This document shows, one piece after another, positions 48,104 through 55,901 of a stretch of DNA of 64,000 nt. The position numbers and the translations under genes are program-made. Source of the DNA: Intestinimonas sp052065695 (GTDB lineage: Bacteria > Bacillota > Clostridia > Oscillospirales > Oscillospiraceae); the NCBI RefSeq assembly GCF_052065695.1, contig NZ_JBQHTM010000007.1, positions 39,788 to 103,787 on the forward strand, in the 5' to 3' direction. Every line of letters begins with the position of its first letter. Within the stretch, counting starts at the first letter, position 1. A model generated the notes under the pieces. That model saw nothing but the letters and a program-made list of their open reading frames with translations, made no database searches and had not been told where the DNA came from.

Positions 48104-48144
48104 AAAAAGCGGGGGACCAATTGAACTGGTCCCGCGCTTTTTGA
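48104..48144. terminator. Bidirectional terminator, proA / SPFH gene
   Basis: AAAAAGCG...CGCTTTTT outer stem with GGGACCA/TGGTCCC inner stem. Confidence 0.85.
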
Positions 48145-48151
48145 TATTTGC

Positions 48152-49087
48152 TTACTTCTTTACGCCGGAGTCCTTGACATCGCTCTCCAGGAGGGCCTTG
48201 GCGGAGGCGCACAGGCCGGCCAGGCCCTGGATCTCGGAGGGGATGATGATCTTGGTGGCCTTGCCGTCGGCAGCGGCCTGGAAGGCCTCCAGGGCCTTGA
48301 GCTTGACCACCTGGTCGTTGGGGGCGGCCTCGTTGAGGAGCTTGATGGCCTCGGCGGTGGCCTGCTGGACCTTCAGGATGGCCTCGGCCTCGCCTTCGGC
48401 CTTCTTGATGGCGGCCTCCTTGGCGGCCTCGGCCCGGAGGATGAGGGACTGCTTCTCGCCCTCGGCCACCAGGATCTGAGACTGCTTCTGACCCTCGGCC
48501 TGGAGGATGGACTCACGCCGCTCGCGCTCGGCCTTCATCTGCTTCTCCATGGCGTCCTGGATCTCTCTGGGCGGGATGATGTTCTTGAGCTCCACGCGGC
48601 CCACCTTGATGCCCCAGGGATCGGTGGCCTCGTCCAGGAGCATGCGCATCTTGGTGTTGATGATGTCCCGGCTGGTGAGAGTCTGGTCCAGCTCCAGCTC
48701 GCCGATGATGTTGCGCAGCGTGGTGGCGGTCAGGTTCTCGATGGCGCTCATGGGGTGCTCCACGCCGTAGGTATAGAGCTTGGGGTCGGTGATCTGGAAG
48801 TAGATCACGGTGTCGATCTGCATGGTGACGTTATCCTTGGTGATAACGGGCTGGGGAGCAAAGTCCACCACCTGCTCCTTGAGGGAGACCACCTTGGCCA
48901 CCTTCTCAATGAAGGGGACCTTGAAGTGGATGCCCACGCCCCACACGGAGTGGAAGGCGCCCAGACGCTCCACCACGTAGGCCTTGGACTGCTGGACCAC
49001 CTTGATATTGGCGGCCAGGATGAGGATGACCAGAACGATGAGGATGATGGGGACGATAAATCCCCCTACAGCGGCCAGAAATTCCAT
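48152..49087 (-). CDS. SPFH/band-7 (stomatin-like, QmcA-type) membrane protein
   Basis: A 311-residue protein with one N-terminal transmembrane helix (about 7-28), an SPFH domain (about 30-190, with A-Y-V-V-E-R-L-G-A-F and I-P-P-R-E-I-Q-D-A-M) and a long charged coiled coil (about 180-265, A/E/K repeats). Such proteins form oligomeric rings in functional membrane microdomains and often work with a NfeD partner, as here. Substrate proteases are not in the window. Confidence 0.92.
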   Translation of the reverse strand: MEFLAAVGGFIVPIILIVLVILILAANIKVVQQSKAYVVERLGAFHSVWGVGIHFKVPFIEKVAKVVSLKEQVVDFAPQPVITKDNVTMQIDTVIYFQITDPKLYTYGVEHPMSAIENLTATTLRNIIGELELDQTLTSRDIINTKMRMLLDEATDPWGIKVGRVELKNIIPPREIQDAMEKQMKAERERRESILQAEGQKQSQILVAEGEKQSLILRAEAAKEAAIKKAEGEAEAILKVQQATAEAIKLLNEAAPNDQVVKLKALEAFQAAADGKATKIIIPSEIQGLAGLCASAKALLESDVKDSGVKK

Positions 49088-49125
49088 ACAAAAAACCTCC
49101 TTCTCTCAGATGCCGCGGTCCCCGT

Positions 49126-49587
49126 TCAGGGCGCGGTCTGCTGGGGATCGCCGGCGGCGCCGGCAGGGGCAACGATAACCTTGACGCCTTCGATGCGGAG
49201 TACCCGGACCGTGCTGCCCGCGGGGATGGGCCGGTCGTCCTCAGCCCGTGCGGTCCAGTCGGCACCGGAGATGGAGACCCTTCCCTTCCCCTGAATGTTG
49301 TCGATGTCCTCCGTAACCACAGCCTCCCGTCCGATGACCCGGTCGGCGTTGGTGGCCACCTTGCGGTCATTGACGAAACGCTGGGCCAGGGGGCGCACCA
49401 GCAGCAGGGTCAGGAAGGAGACCCCCAGGAACACCACAATCTGCACGATGACCGGCGCCGACGCGGCGGCGGCGACCAGCGCACCCAGGGCGCCCAGGGC
49501 GAACCAGATGGAGGTGAGCCCCACCGTCACCGCCTCCAGCACGCCGAAGAGCACCATGGCAATGAGCCAAAAGAGACTCATACTCAT
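49126..49587 (-). CDS. NfeD-like membrane protein
   Basis: A 153-residue protein with three closely spaced transmembrane segments (about 5-65) and a C-terminal OB-fold domain (V-I-G-R-E-A-V-V-T-E-D-I-D-N then G-R-V-S-I-S-G-A-D-W-T-A-R). The short form lacks the ClpP-like domain. The start at 49587 is 6-7 nt behind AGGAGGGA. It lies upstream of the SPFH gene in one operon, the usual pairing. Confidence 0.92.
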   Translation of the reverse strand: MSMSLFWLIAMVLFGVLEAVTVGLTSIWFALGALGALVAAAASAPVIVQIVVFLGVSFLTLLLVRPLAQRFVNDRKVATNADRVIGREAVVTEDIDNIQGKGRVSISGADWTARAEDDRPIPAGSTVRVLRIEGVKVIVAPAGAAGDPQQTAP

Positions 49588-49701
49588 CCATATCCCTCCT
49601 TTATGTACGGACGCCCCTTTTCCCGGGCCTCCGGTTCTGGCTTCATCATACCACATCTCCCACCGAATAGCTAGTAAATTCTCCGCCGTTGGGAAAAGGG
49701 T

Positions 49702-49730
49702 TTGCCAATTCCACAGGACTCCGGTATAAT
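49702..49730 (+). promoter_or_regulatory. Promoter of the THUMP methyltransferase gene
   Basis: TTGCCA (49702-49707) and TATAAT (49725-49730) with a 17-bp spacer. Confidence 0.75.
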
Positions 49731-49807
49731 GAGGTAAAATGACATTTTAATGACTTCACTGCGGTATTTCCCCATGTCTGCGGACGGGGGAGGAATAGGA
49801 GCAATGT

Positions 49808-50953
49808 ATGGAACATCTGGAGCTGGCCATCCCCACCCTGTTCGGTCTGGAGGGACTGTGTGCCGACGAGCTGCGGCGGCTGGGCCTTTCCGACGTGCGG
49901 GCCGAGAACGGCCGGGTCCTCTGCGCCGCCCGCCCCGCCGACATCCCCCGGGTCAATCTGAACCTGCGCACCGGCGAGCGCGTGCTTGTTTTGCTGGGGA
50001 ACTTCCCCGCCGGGGACTTTGATGCCCTTTTCGAGGGGGTCCGCGCTCTGTCCTGGGAGGACTTTCTCCCCCGGGACGCCGCCTTCCCGGTAAAAGGCCA
50101 CTGTCTCAACTCCGCTCTCCACGCCGTCCCCGCCTGCCAGTCCATCGTGAAGAAGGCAGTGGCTGCCCGGTTGGGGGCTAAATACGGCCTGGAGCAACTC
50201 CCCGAGACCGGCAGTCTCTATCAGATCCAGTTCGCCATCATGAAGGACACCGCCTCCCTCTATCTGGACACCACTGGCGCCGGACTCCACAAGCGGGGCT
50301 ACCGGGCGGTGGGGGTGGTGGCCCCCCTCCGGGAGACCCTGGCCGCCGCCATGGTGATGCTCTCCAAGTACCGGGGCCGGGACCCCTTCTGTGACCCCTT
50401 CTGCGGCTCGGGCACCATTGCCATTGAGGCCGCCCTCATCGCCAAGAACCGGGCCCCCGGTCTGGACCGGAGCTTTTCCGCCCAGAAGTGGGGCTTCGTC
50501 CCCGCCAGCGCCTGGATGGAGGCCGCCGACGAGGCCATGGACAAGGAGTTCGACGGGGACTACGACATCTGGGGGGGCGACATCGACCCCAAGGCGGTGG
50601 CCATCGCCCGCTCCAACGCCGAGAAAGCGGGGGTGGAGGACCTGGTCCGCTTTGAGGTGGCCGACGCCCTCTCCTTCCACCGGGAGGAGCCCTACGGCAA
50701 GATTGTCACCAATCCCCCCTACGGGGAGCGGATCATGGAGAAGAAGGAGGCCGAGGACCTGTACCGTGGCTTCGGCAAGGCCTTCCGGGCCCTGCCTGAC
50801 GGCTGGACCCTCTCCCTCCTCTCCTCTCACACCGAGTTCGAGCGCACCTTTGGCCGGAACGCCGATCGGAAGCGCAAGCTCTACAACGGCATGCTCAAAT
50901 GCGATCTCTTCCTCTACGGAAAGCGAGGTGCTCACCATGAGAAGAAGCGGTAA
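49808..50953 (+). CDS. THUMP-domain RNA N2-guanine methyltransferase (RlmL/YpsC-like)
   Basis: A 381-residue protein: ferredoxin-like and THUMP RNA-binding domains (about 1-155), then a Rossmann methyltransferase with F-C-D-P-F-C-G-S-G-T-I-A-I-E (about 195-208), D-I-D-P-K-A-V and the catalytic T-N-P-P-Y-G-E-R (about 301-308). By similarity it modifies a guanine in 23S rRNA. It overlaps the start of the following WG/SLH gene by 17 bp. Confidence 0.92.
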   Translation: MEHLELAIPTLFGLEGLCADELRRLGLSDVRAENGRVLCAARPADIPRVNLNLRTGERVLVLLGNFPAGDFDALFEGVRALSWEDFLPRDAAFPVKGHCLNSALHAVPACQSIVKKAVAARLGAKYGLEQLPETGSLYQIQFAIMKDTASLYLDTTGAGLHKRGYRAVGVVAPLRETLAAAMVMLSKYRGRDPFCDPFCGSGTIAIEAALIAKNRAPGLDRSFSAQKWGFVPASAWMEAADEAMDKEFDGDYDIWGGDIDPKAVAIARSNAEKAGVEDLVRFEVADALSFHREEPYGKIVTNPPYGERIMEKKEAEDLYRGFGKAFRALPDGWTLSLLSSHTEFERTFGRNADRKRKLYNGMLKCDLFLYGKRGAHHEKKR

Positions 50954-52064
50954 GCTCCGGACCCTGGCGGCCTTGGTCCTGGCCCTGGCCATGACCCTGT
51001 CCTGCGCCCTGGCCGTCCCCACCATCCATGGCTACCAGGAGGGCTTGGCCAAGGCCAGCGAAAACGGCCTGTGGGGCTTTGCTGACGCCTCCGGCAAGGT
51101 GGTCATCCCCATCCGGTACCAGTCGGTGCTGGACTTCACTTTGGGCACGGCTCTGGTGCGTATCGACAACAAGATGGGCCTCATCCGGCAGGACGGCACC
51201 TACCTGCTCCAGCCGGAGTACGACACCCTGGAGAATCTGGGTTATGGTCTGTACCTGGCCCAGAAGGGCAACCAGTGGGGGGTGGTGAGCATGCTCCCCT
51301 TCCCCGATGAGCAGGGCGGCACCACCCAGGAGTTCTTCCCCTTTGTCTACGACGCCGTCCGCACCGACAAGGTGGACGGCCTGGACGCCCTGGTGCTCAC
51401 GGCAGGGGGCGCCGACACGGTGGTCCCCCTCTCCACCCTGAAGGACCAGATGGTGCGCCGGCAGGTGCCCTCCGCCCAGTTCCCCCTCATCAAGGGGCGT
51501 CTCCCCTCCTACACCGACGTCTCCTCCCGGGACTGGTTCTCGGTGTGGGCCGACCTGGCCTACAACCTGAATCTGATGCAGGGCACAGGGGACGGGTGCT
51601 TCGCCCCGGATCAGACCCTGACGGTGGCCGAGGCTCTGAAGCTGGCCGCCTTCATGGAAAGCCAGGCCAACGGGGACACCTTCCACCTCCAGCCGGTGAC
51701 GGGTACCCCCTGGTACAAGTCCTCGGTGACCTATTGTGAGGCCAGCGGCATCATCTCCGCCGGGGAGTTCACCGACTTCGCCCGGCCGGTGATCCGGGCC
51801 GAGATGGCCTACATCTTTTCCCGCACCAGTCTGGGCCGGAGCATCCCGGAGATCAACAGCCTGAGCCGGGTGAAGGCCGCCGTCCCCGATGTAAAGACCG
51901 GGGATTACGCCGCGGAGGCCATTTTCGGTCTCTACGCCAAGGGCATCCTCACCGGCAGCGACGGGGACCTCACTTTCCGCCCCAAGGACAGTCTCACCCG
52001 GGCCGAGGCCGCCGCCATCGTCACCCGCATGGCCCGGGCCGAGCAGCGCATCACCCTGTGGTAA
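50937..52064 (+). CDS. Exported WG-repeat and SLH-domain protein
   Basis: A 375-residue surface protein. Signal peptide about 1-27 (R-R-S-G-K-L-R-T-L then A-L-V-L-A-L-A-M-T-L-S-C-A-L-A). Residues about 40-160 contain WG-type beta repeats (N-G-L-W-G-F-A-D-A-S-G-K-V-V-I-P-I-R-Y, K-M-G-L-I-R-Q-D-G-T-Y, N-Q-W-G-V-V). Residues about 185-375 contain three SLH repeats ending F-R-P-K-D-S-L-T-R-A-E-A-A-A-I-V. Start: ATG 50937; the frame upstream runs through the methyltransferase and is a shadow. The coupling to an rRNA methyltransferase seems incidental. Confidence 0.88.
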   Translation: MRRSGKLRTLAALVLALAMTLSCALAVPTIHGYQEGLAKASENGLWGFADASGKVVIPIRYQSVLDFTLGTALVRIDNKMGLIRQDGTYLLQPEYDTLENLGYGLYLAQKGNQWGVVSMLPFPDEQGGTTQEFFPFVYDAVRTDKVDGLDALVLTAGGADTVVPLSTLKDQMVRRQVPSAQFPLIKGRLPSYTDVSSRDWFSVWADLAYNLNLMQGTGDGCFAPDQTLTVAEALKLAAFMESQANGDTFHLQPVTGTPWYKSSVTYCEASGIISAGEFTDFARPVIRAEMAYIFSRTSLGRSIPEINSLSRVKAAVPDVKTGDYAAEAIFGLYAKGILTGSDGDLTFRPKDSLTRAEAAAIVTRMARAEQRITLW

Positions 52065-52066
52065 AC

Positions 52067-52333
52067 CTACCGCAGTAACCGCCCCAGCGAAAGCCCCATG
52101 GAGAGCCCCTCCCTGAAAAGCGCCTCTCCCTCTCTTTGCATGTATTCTTTCATGTTTTCTGTCAATTGTTCCAGATGTGTTTGCTCCTCTTTTTTCAGAT
52201 GGCACAGCAGCTGCTTTTTATCCTTTTCATACTGTTCTGCAATTTCCCAATAGCGTGACCGCTGATCCGGCGACCAATGCTCCAGCACCTTTTCCAACGC
52301 ATAGACATATAGGGCCTGAACCGGTCCTTCCAT
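52067..52333 (-). CDS. Small helical hypothetical protein divergent from an HTH gene
   Basis: An 88-residue protein I do not recognise. It is helical and charged (W-S-P-D-Q-R-S-R-Y-W-E-I-A-E-Q-Y-E-K-D-K-K-Q-L, then E-E-Q-T-H-L-E-Q-L-T-E-N-M-K-E-Y) with a small hydrophobic end. It is more AT-rich than its neighbours. It shares a short control region containing two palindromes with the HTH gene at 52407. A small partner of the regulator, as in toxin-antitoxin or repressor pairs, is possible but unproven. Confidence 0.7.
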   Translation of the reverse strand: MEGPVQALYVYALEKVLEHWSPDQRSRYWEIAEQYEKDKKQLLCHLKKEEQTHLEQLTENMKEYMQREGEALFREGLSMGLSLGRLLR

Positions 52334-52353
52334 GTTTATCCCCCCATTTTCAT

Positions 52354-52396
52354 TCCATATGGAGCATTTTAATTATAAATCGTTCCATATGGAACG
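52354..52396. promoter_or_regulatory. Twin palindromic operator
   Basis: TCCATATGGA (52354-52363) and the perfect 16-bp palindrome CGTTCCATATGGAACG (52381-52396) have centres 30 bp apart, about three helical turns, inside the 73-bp divergent gap. They are probable sites for the HTH regulator at 52407. Confidence 0.75.
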
Positions 52397-52406
52397 TCAA
52401 TAGGAA

Positions 52407-52631
52407 GTGTCAGAATTGACAGACGAATTTTTTCAACGGCTGAAACAGCTTCGCAAGTCTCATCGGGTGACCCAGGAGCAGATGGCTGCACATCTTGGCA
52501 TTTCATACAGCGGCTATCGGCGGTATGAGTCCGGAGAGCGGGACATGCCGCTCTCCATTGCGGTAAAGCTGGCAGATCTTTACGGCATTGCTTTGGATGA
52601 CCTCGTGGGCCGTACGCCGCCCTGCCAGTGA
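52407..52631 (+). CDS. HTH_3/XRE-family regulator
   Basis: A 74-residue Cro/C1-type regulator: F-F-Q-R-L-K-Q-L-R-K-S-H-R-V-T-Q-E-Q-M-A-A-H-L-G, S-G-Y-R-R-Y-E-S-G-E-R and L-Y-G-I-A-L-D-D-L-V-G-R. The start is GTG, with TAGGAAG before it. It ends 29 nt before the diacylglycerol kinase start, but a strong ribosome binding site there suggests independent translation. It likely binds the palindromes at 52354-52396. Confidence 0.85.
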   Translation: MSELTDEFFQRLKQLRKSHRVTQEQMAAHLGISYSGYRRYESGERDMPLSIAVKLADLYGIALDDLVGRTPPCQ

Positions 52632-52660
52632 CTTATCCCCACCAAAAGGAGGCCCTTCCC

Positions 52661-53587
52661 TTGAAGCACCTCTTTCTCATCAACCCCGCGGCGGGCAAGC
52701 GGGGCAGCACCGACGCCCTGTGCCGCCAGATCACGGACACGTTCACCGGTCTGGGGCTGGACCACGAGCTCTTTCTGGGCACCGCCCCCGGAGACTGCGA
52801 GACCCGGGCCCGGGCGGCGGCGGAGTCGGGGGAGCCGGTCCGGCTCTACGCCTGCGGCGGGGACGGCACCCTCAACGAGGTAGTGAACGCCGCCGCGGGC
52901 TTTGACAACGCCGCCGTCACCAACGTGCCCAAGGGCACCGGCAACGACTTCATCAAGCTCTTTGGCCCCACCTACCGGACGGCCTTCTCCGACCTGGCGG
53001 CTCTGGCCGCCGGTCCCCAGGCCGCCTTCGACCTGATGGACTGCAACGGGCGGCTGGGCATCGACGTGTGCTGCGCCGGGGTGGACGCCCGCATCGCTGC
53101 CGACGTCCACAAGTACAAATCCCTCCCCTTTCTGGGCGGCATGGCGGCCTATAGCCTCTCCCTGGTGGTGAACGTCCTCTTCAAGGGCCTCTCCCGGCCC
53201 ACCGTCATCCGGGCCGGAGACACCGTCCTGAATGGGGAGAGCACCATCATCTGCATCTGCAACGGCCGCCACTACGGCGGCGGCTTCATGCCGGTGGGGG
53301 ATGCCCAGCCCGACGACGGCATCCTGGACATGCTGGTGGTGCCCAAGGTCAGCCGCTTCACCTTCTTCCGCCTCCTGGGCGCCTATTCCACGGGCCGCTA
53401 TCGGGAGCATCCGGAGGTCCTCTCCCACTTTCACGGCACCTCCTTCGCCTTCTCCTCCCCTCAGGAGCTGACGGCGGTGGTGGACGGTGAGGTCATGCGT
53501 TCCAAGGAATTTACCGTCTCCCTTTCCCCCAAAAAGGTGTGGTTTTTCTACCCCGCCGGCCTGGACTACCACACCCCCGGCGGCTGA
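52661..53587 (+). CDS. Diacylglycerol/lipid kinase (DagK/YegS family)
   Basis: A 308-residue lipid kinase recycling diacylglycerol into phosphatidic acid. F-L-I-N-P-A-A-G-K (about 4-12), C-G-G-D-G-T-L-N-E-V-V-N (about 65-76) and P-K-G-T-G-N-D-F (about 90-97) are the nucleotide and catalytic motifs. I choose the TTG at 52661, 8 nt behind AAAAGGAGG; an in-frame ATG at 52628 lies upstream of that site. Confidence 0.9.
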   Translation: MKHLFLINPAAGKRGSTDALCRQITDTFTGLGLDHELFLGTAPGDCETRARAAAESGEPVRLYACGGDGTLNEVVNAAAGFDNAAVTNVPKGTGNDFIKLFGPTYRTAFSDLAALAAGPQAAFDLMDCNGRLGIDVCCAGVDARIAADVHKYKSLPFLGGMAAYSLSLVVNVLFKGLSRPTVIRAGDTVLNGESTIICICNGRHYGGGFMPVGDAQPDDGILDMLVVPKVSRFTFFRLLGAYSTGRYREHPEVLSHFHGTSFAFSSPQELTAVVDGEVMRSKEFTVSLSPKKVWFFYPAGLDYHTPGG

Positions 53588-53642
53588 GTCTGGCACTCCG
53601 CCTGTCCCTTTGTGAACAAAAGGTGAATTTTCTGAAAAACAG

Positions 53643-53666
53643 CCCCCAATTTTCAAAATTGGGGGT
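53643..53666 (+). terminator. Terminator after the lipid kinase gene
   Basis: CCCCCAATTTT-C-AAAATTGGGGG followed by TTGATTTTTTT. The T run doubles as the -35 region of groES. Confidence 0.75.
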
Positions 53667-53694
53667 TGATTTTTTTGGCAAGGAGAGGTATCAT
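53666..53694 (+). promoter_or_regulatory. groESL promoter
   Basis: TTGATT (53666-53671) and TATCAT (53689-53694) with a 17-bp spacer, followed at once by the CIRCE operator. Confidence 0.75.
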
Positions 53695-53705
53695 CATACT
53701 CGAAG

Positions 53706-53732
53706 TTAGCACTCATGATTTTGGAGTGCTAA
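53706..53732. promoter_or_regulatory. CIRCE operator (HrcA site)
   Basis: TTAGCACTC-N9-GAGTGCTAA, a perfect match to CIRCE. It is 12 bp past the -10 box, where the HrcA repressor blocks groESL until heat shock. Confidence 0.97.
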
Positions 53733-53784
53733 CACTTAAATCGTAAATGGACAAAAACCATAACTATATAAGGAGGAACCTCAA

Positions 53785-54069
53785 ATGAAGCTCAAGCCCC
53801 TTGCAGACAGAGTGATCATCAAGATGGTGGAGGCCGAGGAGACCACCAAGAGCGGCATCATCCTCACCGGCGCCGCCAAGGAGAAGCCCGAGATGGCCGA
53901 AGTCATCGAGGTGGGCCCCGGCGGTATGGTGGACGGCAAGGAAGTCGTCATGACCGTGAAGAAGGGCGACAAGGTTATCACCAGCAAGTACGCCGGCACT
54001 GAGGTGAAGCTGGACGGCGAGGAGTACACCATCGTCCGTCAGGGCGACATCCTGGCCATTGTGGAGTAA
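53785..54069 (+). CDS. groES: Co-chaperonin GroES
   Basis: A 94-residue lid of the GroEL chamber. M-K-L-K-P-L-A-D-R-V-I-I-K (1-13), the mobile loop E-E-T-T-K-S-G-I-I-L-T (about 18-28) and the C-terminal G-D-I-L-A-I-V-E are standard. It is preceded by AAGGAGG and controlled by CIRCE; groEL follows 77 bp later. Confidence 0.98.
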   Translation: MKLKPLADRVIIKMVEAEETTKSGIILTGAAKEKPEMAEVIEVGPGGMVDGKEVVMTVKKGDKVITSKYAGTEVKLDGEEYTIVRQGDILAIVE

Positions 54070-54146
54070 GATCCGGTCTGTATTTTCAGTTTTTAGGGCC
54101 CGGCGGGACTGCCGCCGGCCCGTCATCGTATAGGAGGTAATTTTTC

Positions 54147-55775
54147 ATGGCCAAGCAGATCATTTACGGCGAGGACGCCCGCCGCGCCCTGGAGCGCGGT
54201 GTCAACCAGCTCGCCGATACCGTTAAGATCACCCTGGGCCCCAAGGGCCGCAACGTGGTGCTGGACAAGAAATTCGGCACTCCCCTCATCACCAACGACG
54301 GTGTGACCATCGCCAAGGAGATTGAGCTGCCCGATCCCTTTGAGAACATGGGCGCCCAGATCGTCAAGGAGGTCTCCACCAAGACCAACGATGTGGCCGG
54401 CGACGGCACCACCACCGCCACCCTGCTGGCCCAGGCCATCATCCGCGAGGGTCTGAAGAACCTGGCCGCCGGCGCCAACCCCATGATCATGAAGCGCGGC
54501 ATTGCCAAGGCCACCGCCGCCGCCATCGAGGCCATCAAGGAGAACTCCAAGCCCGTCAACGGCACCGAGGACATCGCCCGCGTGGGCGCCGTCTCCTCTG
54601 GCGACGAGACCATCGGCAAGCTGATCGCCGAGGCCATGGAGAAGGTCAGCCACGACGGCGTCATCACCGTTGAGGAGTCCAAGACCGCCGAGACCTATAG
54701 CGAGGTCGTGGAGGGCATGCAGTTCGACCGCGGCTACATCGCCCCCTATATGGTCACCGACACCGAGAAGATGGAGGCCGTCCTGGACGACGCTGCCATC
54801 CTCATCACCGATAAGAAGATCTCCAACATCCAGGAGCTGCTGCCCATTCTGGAGCAGGTGGTCCAGTCCGGCAAGAAGCTGCTCATCGTGGCTGAGGACG
54901 TGGAGGGTGATGCTCTGAGCACCCTGATCGTCAACAAGCTGCGCGGCACCCTGAACGTCTGCTGCGTGAAGGCCCCCGGCTTCGGCGACCGCCGCAAGGA
55001 GATGCTCCAGGATATGGCCATCCTGACCGGCGGCACCGTGATCTCCTCCGAGCTGGGCTATGAGCTCAAGGAGGCCACCGCCGACATGCTGGGCCACGCC
55101 CGCCAGGTGAAGGTCAACAAGGACACCACCATCATCGTGGACGGCTCCGGCGACGCCCAGGCCATCAAGGACCGTGTGGCTCAGATCCGCAGCCAGATCG
55201 AGGTCACCACCTCCGACTATGACCGCGAGAAGCTCCAGGAGCGTCTGGCCAAGCTGGCCGGCGGTGTGGCCATTATCCGCGTGGGCGCCGCTACCGAGTC
55301 TGAGATGAAGGAGAAGAAGCTCCGCATCGAGGACGCCCTGAACGCCACCCGCGCCGCCGTTGAGGAAGGCATCGTGGCCGGCGGCGGCACCGCGTATGTG
55401 AACGCTGTTCCCGCCGTGGAGAAGCTGCTCAAGACCACCGAGGGTGACGAGAAGACCGGCGTCCAGATCGTGGCCCGTGCCCTCACTGAGCCTATGCGTC
55501 AGATCTCCGCCAACGCCGGCATCGACGGCTCCGTGGTGCTGGAGAAGGTGAAGAACTCCCGCAAGGTGGGCTATGGCTTCAACGCCCTGAACGAGACCTA
55601 CTGCGACATGATCTCCTCCGGCATCGTGGACCCCACCAAGGTGACCCGTTCCGCCCTGGAGAATGCCGCTTCCGTGGCCGGCGTGCTGCTGACCACCGAG
55701 AGCCTGGTCACCGATAAGCCCGAGCCCCCCGCTCCCGCTGCTCCCGCCGCTCCCGACATGGGCGGCATGTACTAA
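54147..55775 (+). CDS. groEL: Chaperonin GroEL
   Basis: A 542-residue chaperonin subunit. T-L-G-P-K-G-R-N-V-V (about 30-39), the ATP motif D-G-T-T-T-A-T-L-L (about 87-95), V-E-E-G-I-V-A-G-G-G-T-A and a GGM-type tail (M-G-G-M-Y) are all present. The Ala/Pro-rich stretch just before the tail is typical of Clostridia. Cotranscribed with groES. Confidence 0.98.
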   Translation: MAKQIIYGEDARRALERGVNQLADTVKITLGPKGRNVVLDKKFGTPLITNDGVTIAKEIELPDPFENMGAQIVKEVSTKTNDVAGDGTTTATLLAQAIIREGLKNLAAGANPMIMKRGIAKATAAAIEAIKENSKPVNGTEDIARVGAVSSGDETIGKLIAEAMEKVSHDGVITVEESKTAETYSEVVEGMQFDRGYIAPYMVTDTEKMEAVLDDAAILITDKKISNIQELLPILEQVVQSGKKLLIVAEDVEGDALSTLIVNKLRGTLNVCCVKAPGFGDRRKEMLQDMAILTGGTVISSELGYELKEATADMLGHARQVKVNKDTTIIVDGSGDAQAIKDRVAQIRSQIEVTTSDYDREKLQERLAKLAGGVAIIRVGAATESEMKEKKLRIEDALNATRAAVEEGIVAGGGTAYVNAVPAVEKLLKTTEGDEKTGVQIVARALTEPMRQISANAGIDGSVVLEKVKNSRKVGYGFNALNETYCDMISSGIVDPTKVTRSALENAASVAGVLLTTESLVTDKPEPPAPAAPAAPDMGGMY

Positions 55776-55788
55776 TCGAAGATCCGCT

Positions 55789-55823
55789 AACAAAGCCCAC
55801 GGCCTTATGCCGTGGGCTTTGTA
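55789..55823 (+). terminator. Terminator after groEL
   Basis: ACAAAGCCCACGGC-CTTAT-GCCGTGGGCTTTGT, 14-bp stem. Confidence 0.85.
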
Positions 55824-55849
55824 ATTTCCTGTCTCTTCAAAGCAGAACG

Positions 55850-55886
55850 GACTGCCCACACCAATGGCGTGGGCAGTCCGTTCTGT
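55850..55886 (-). terminator. Hairpin after the cysteine desulfurase gene
   Basis: AACGGACTGCCCAC and GTGGGCAGTCCGTT with a further CCA/TGG pair inside. It lies just past the stop of the minus-strand desulfurase gene. The T run is weak, so termination is probable rather than certain. Confidence 0.55.
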
Positions 55887-55901
55887 ATATATTCGGTTAA
55901 T

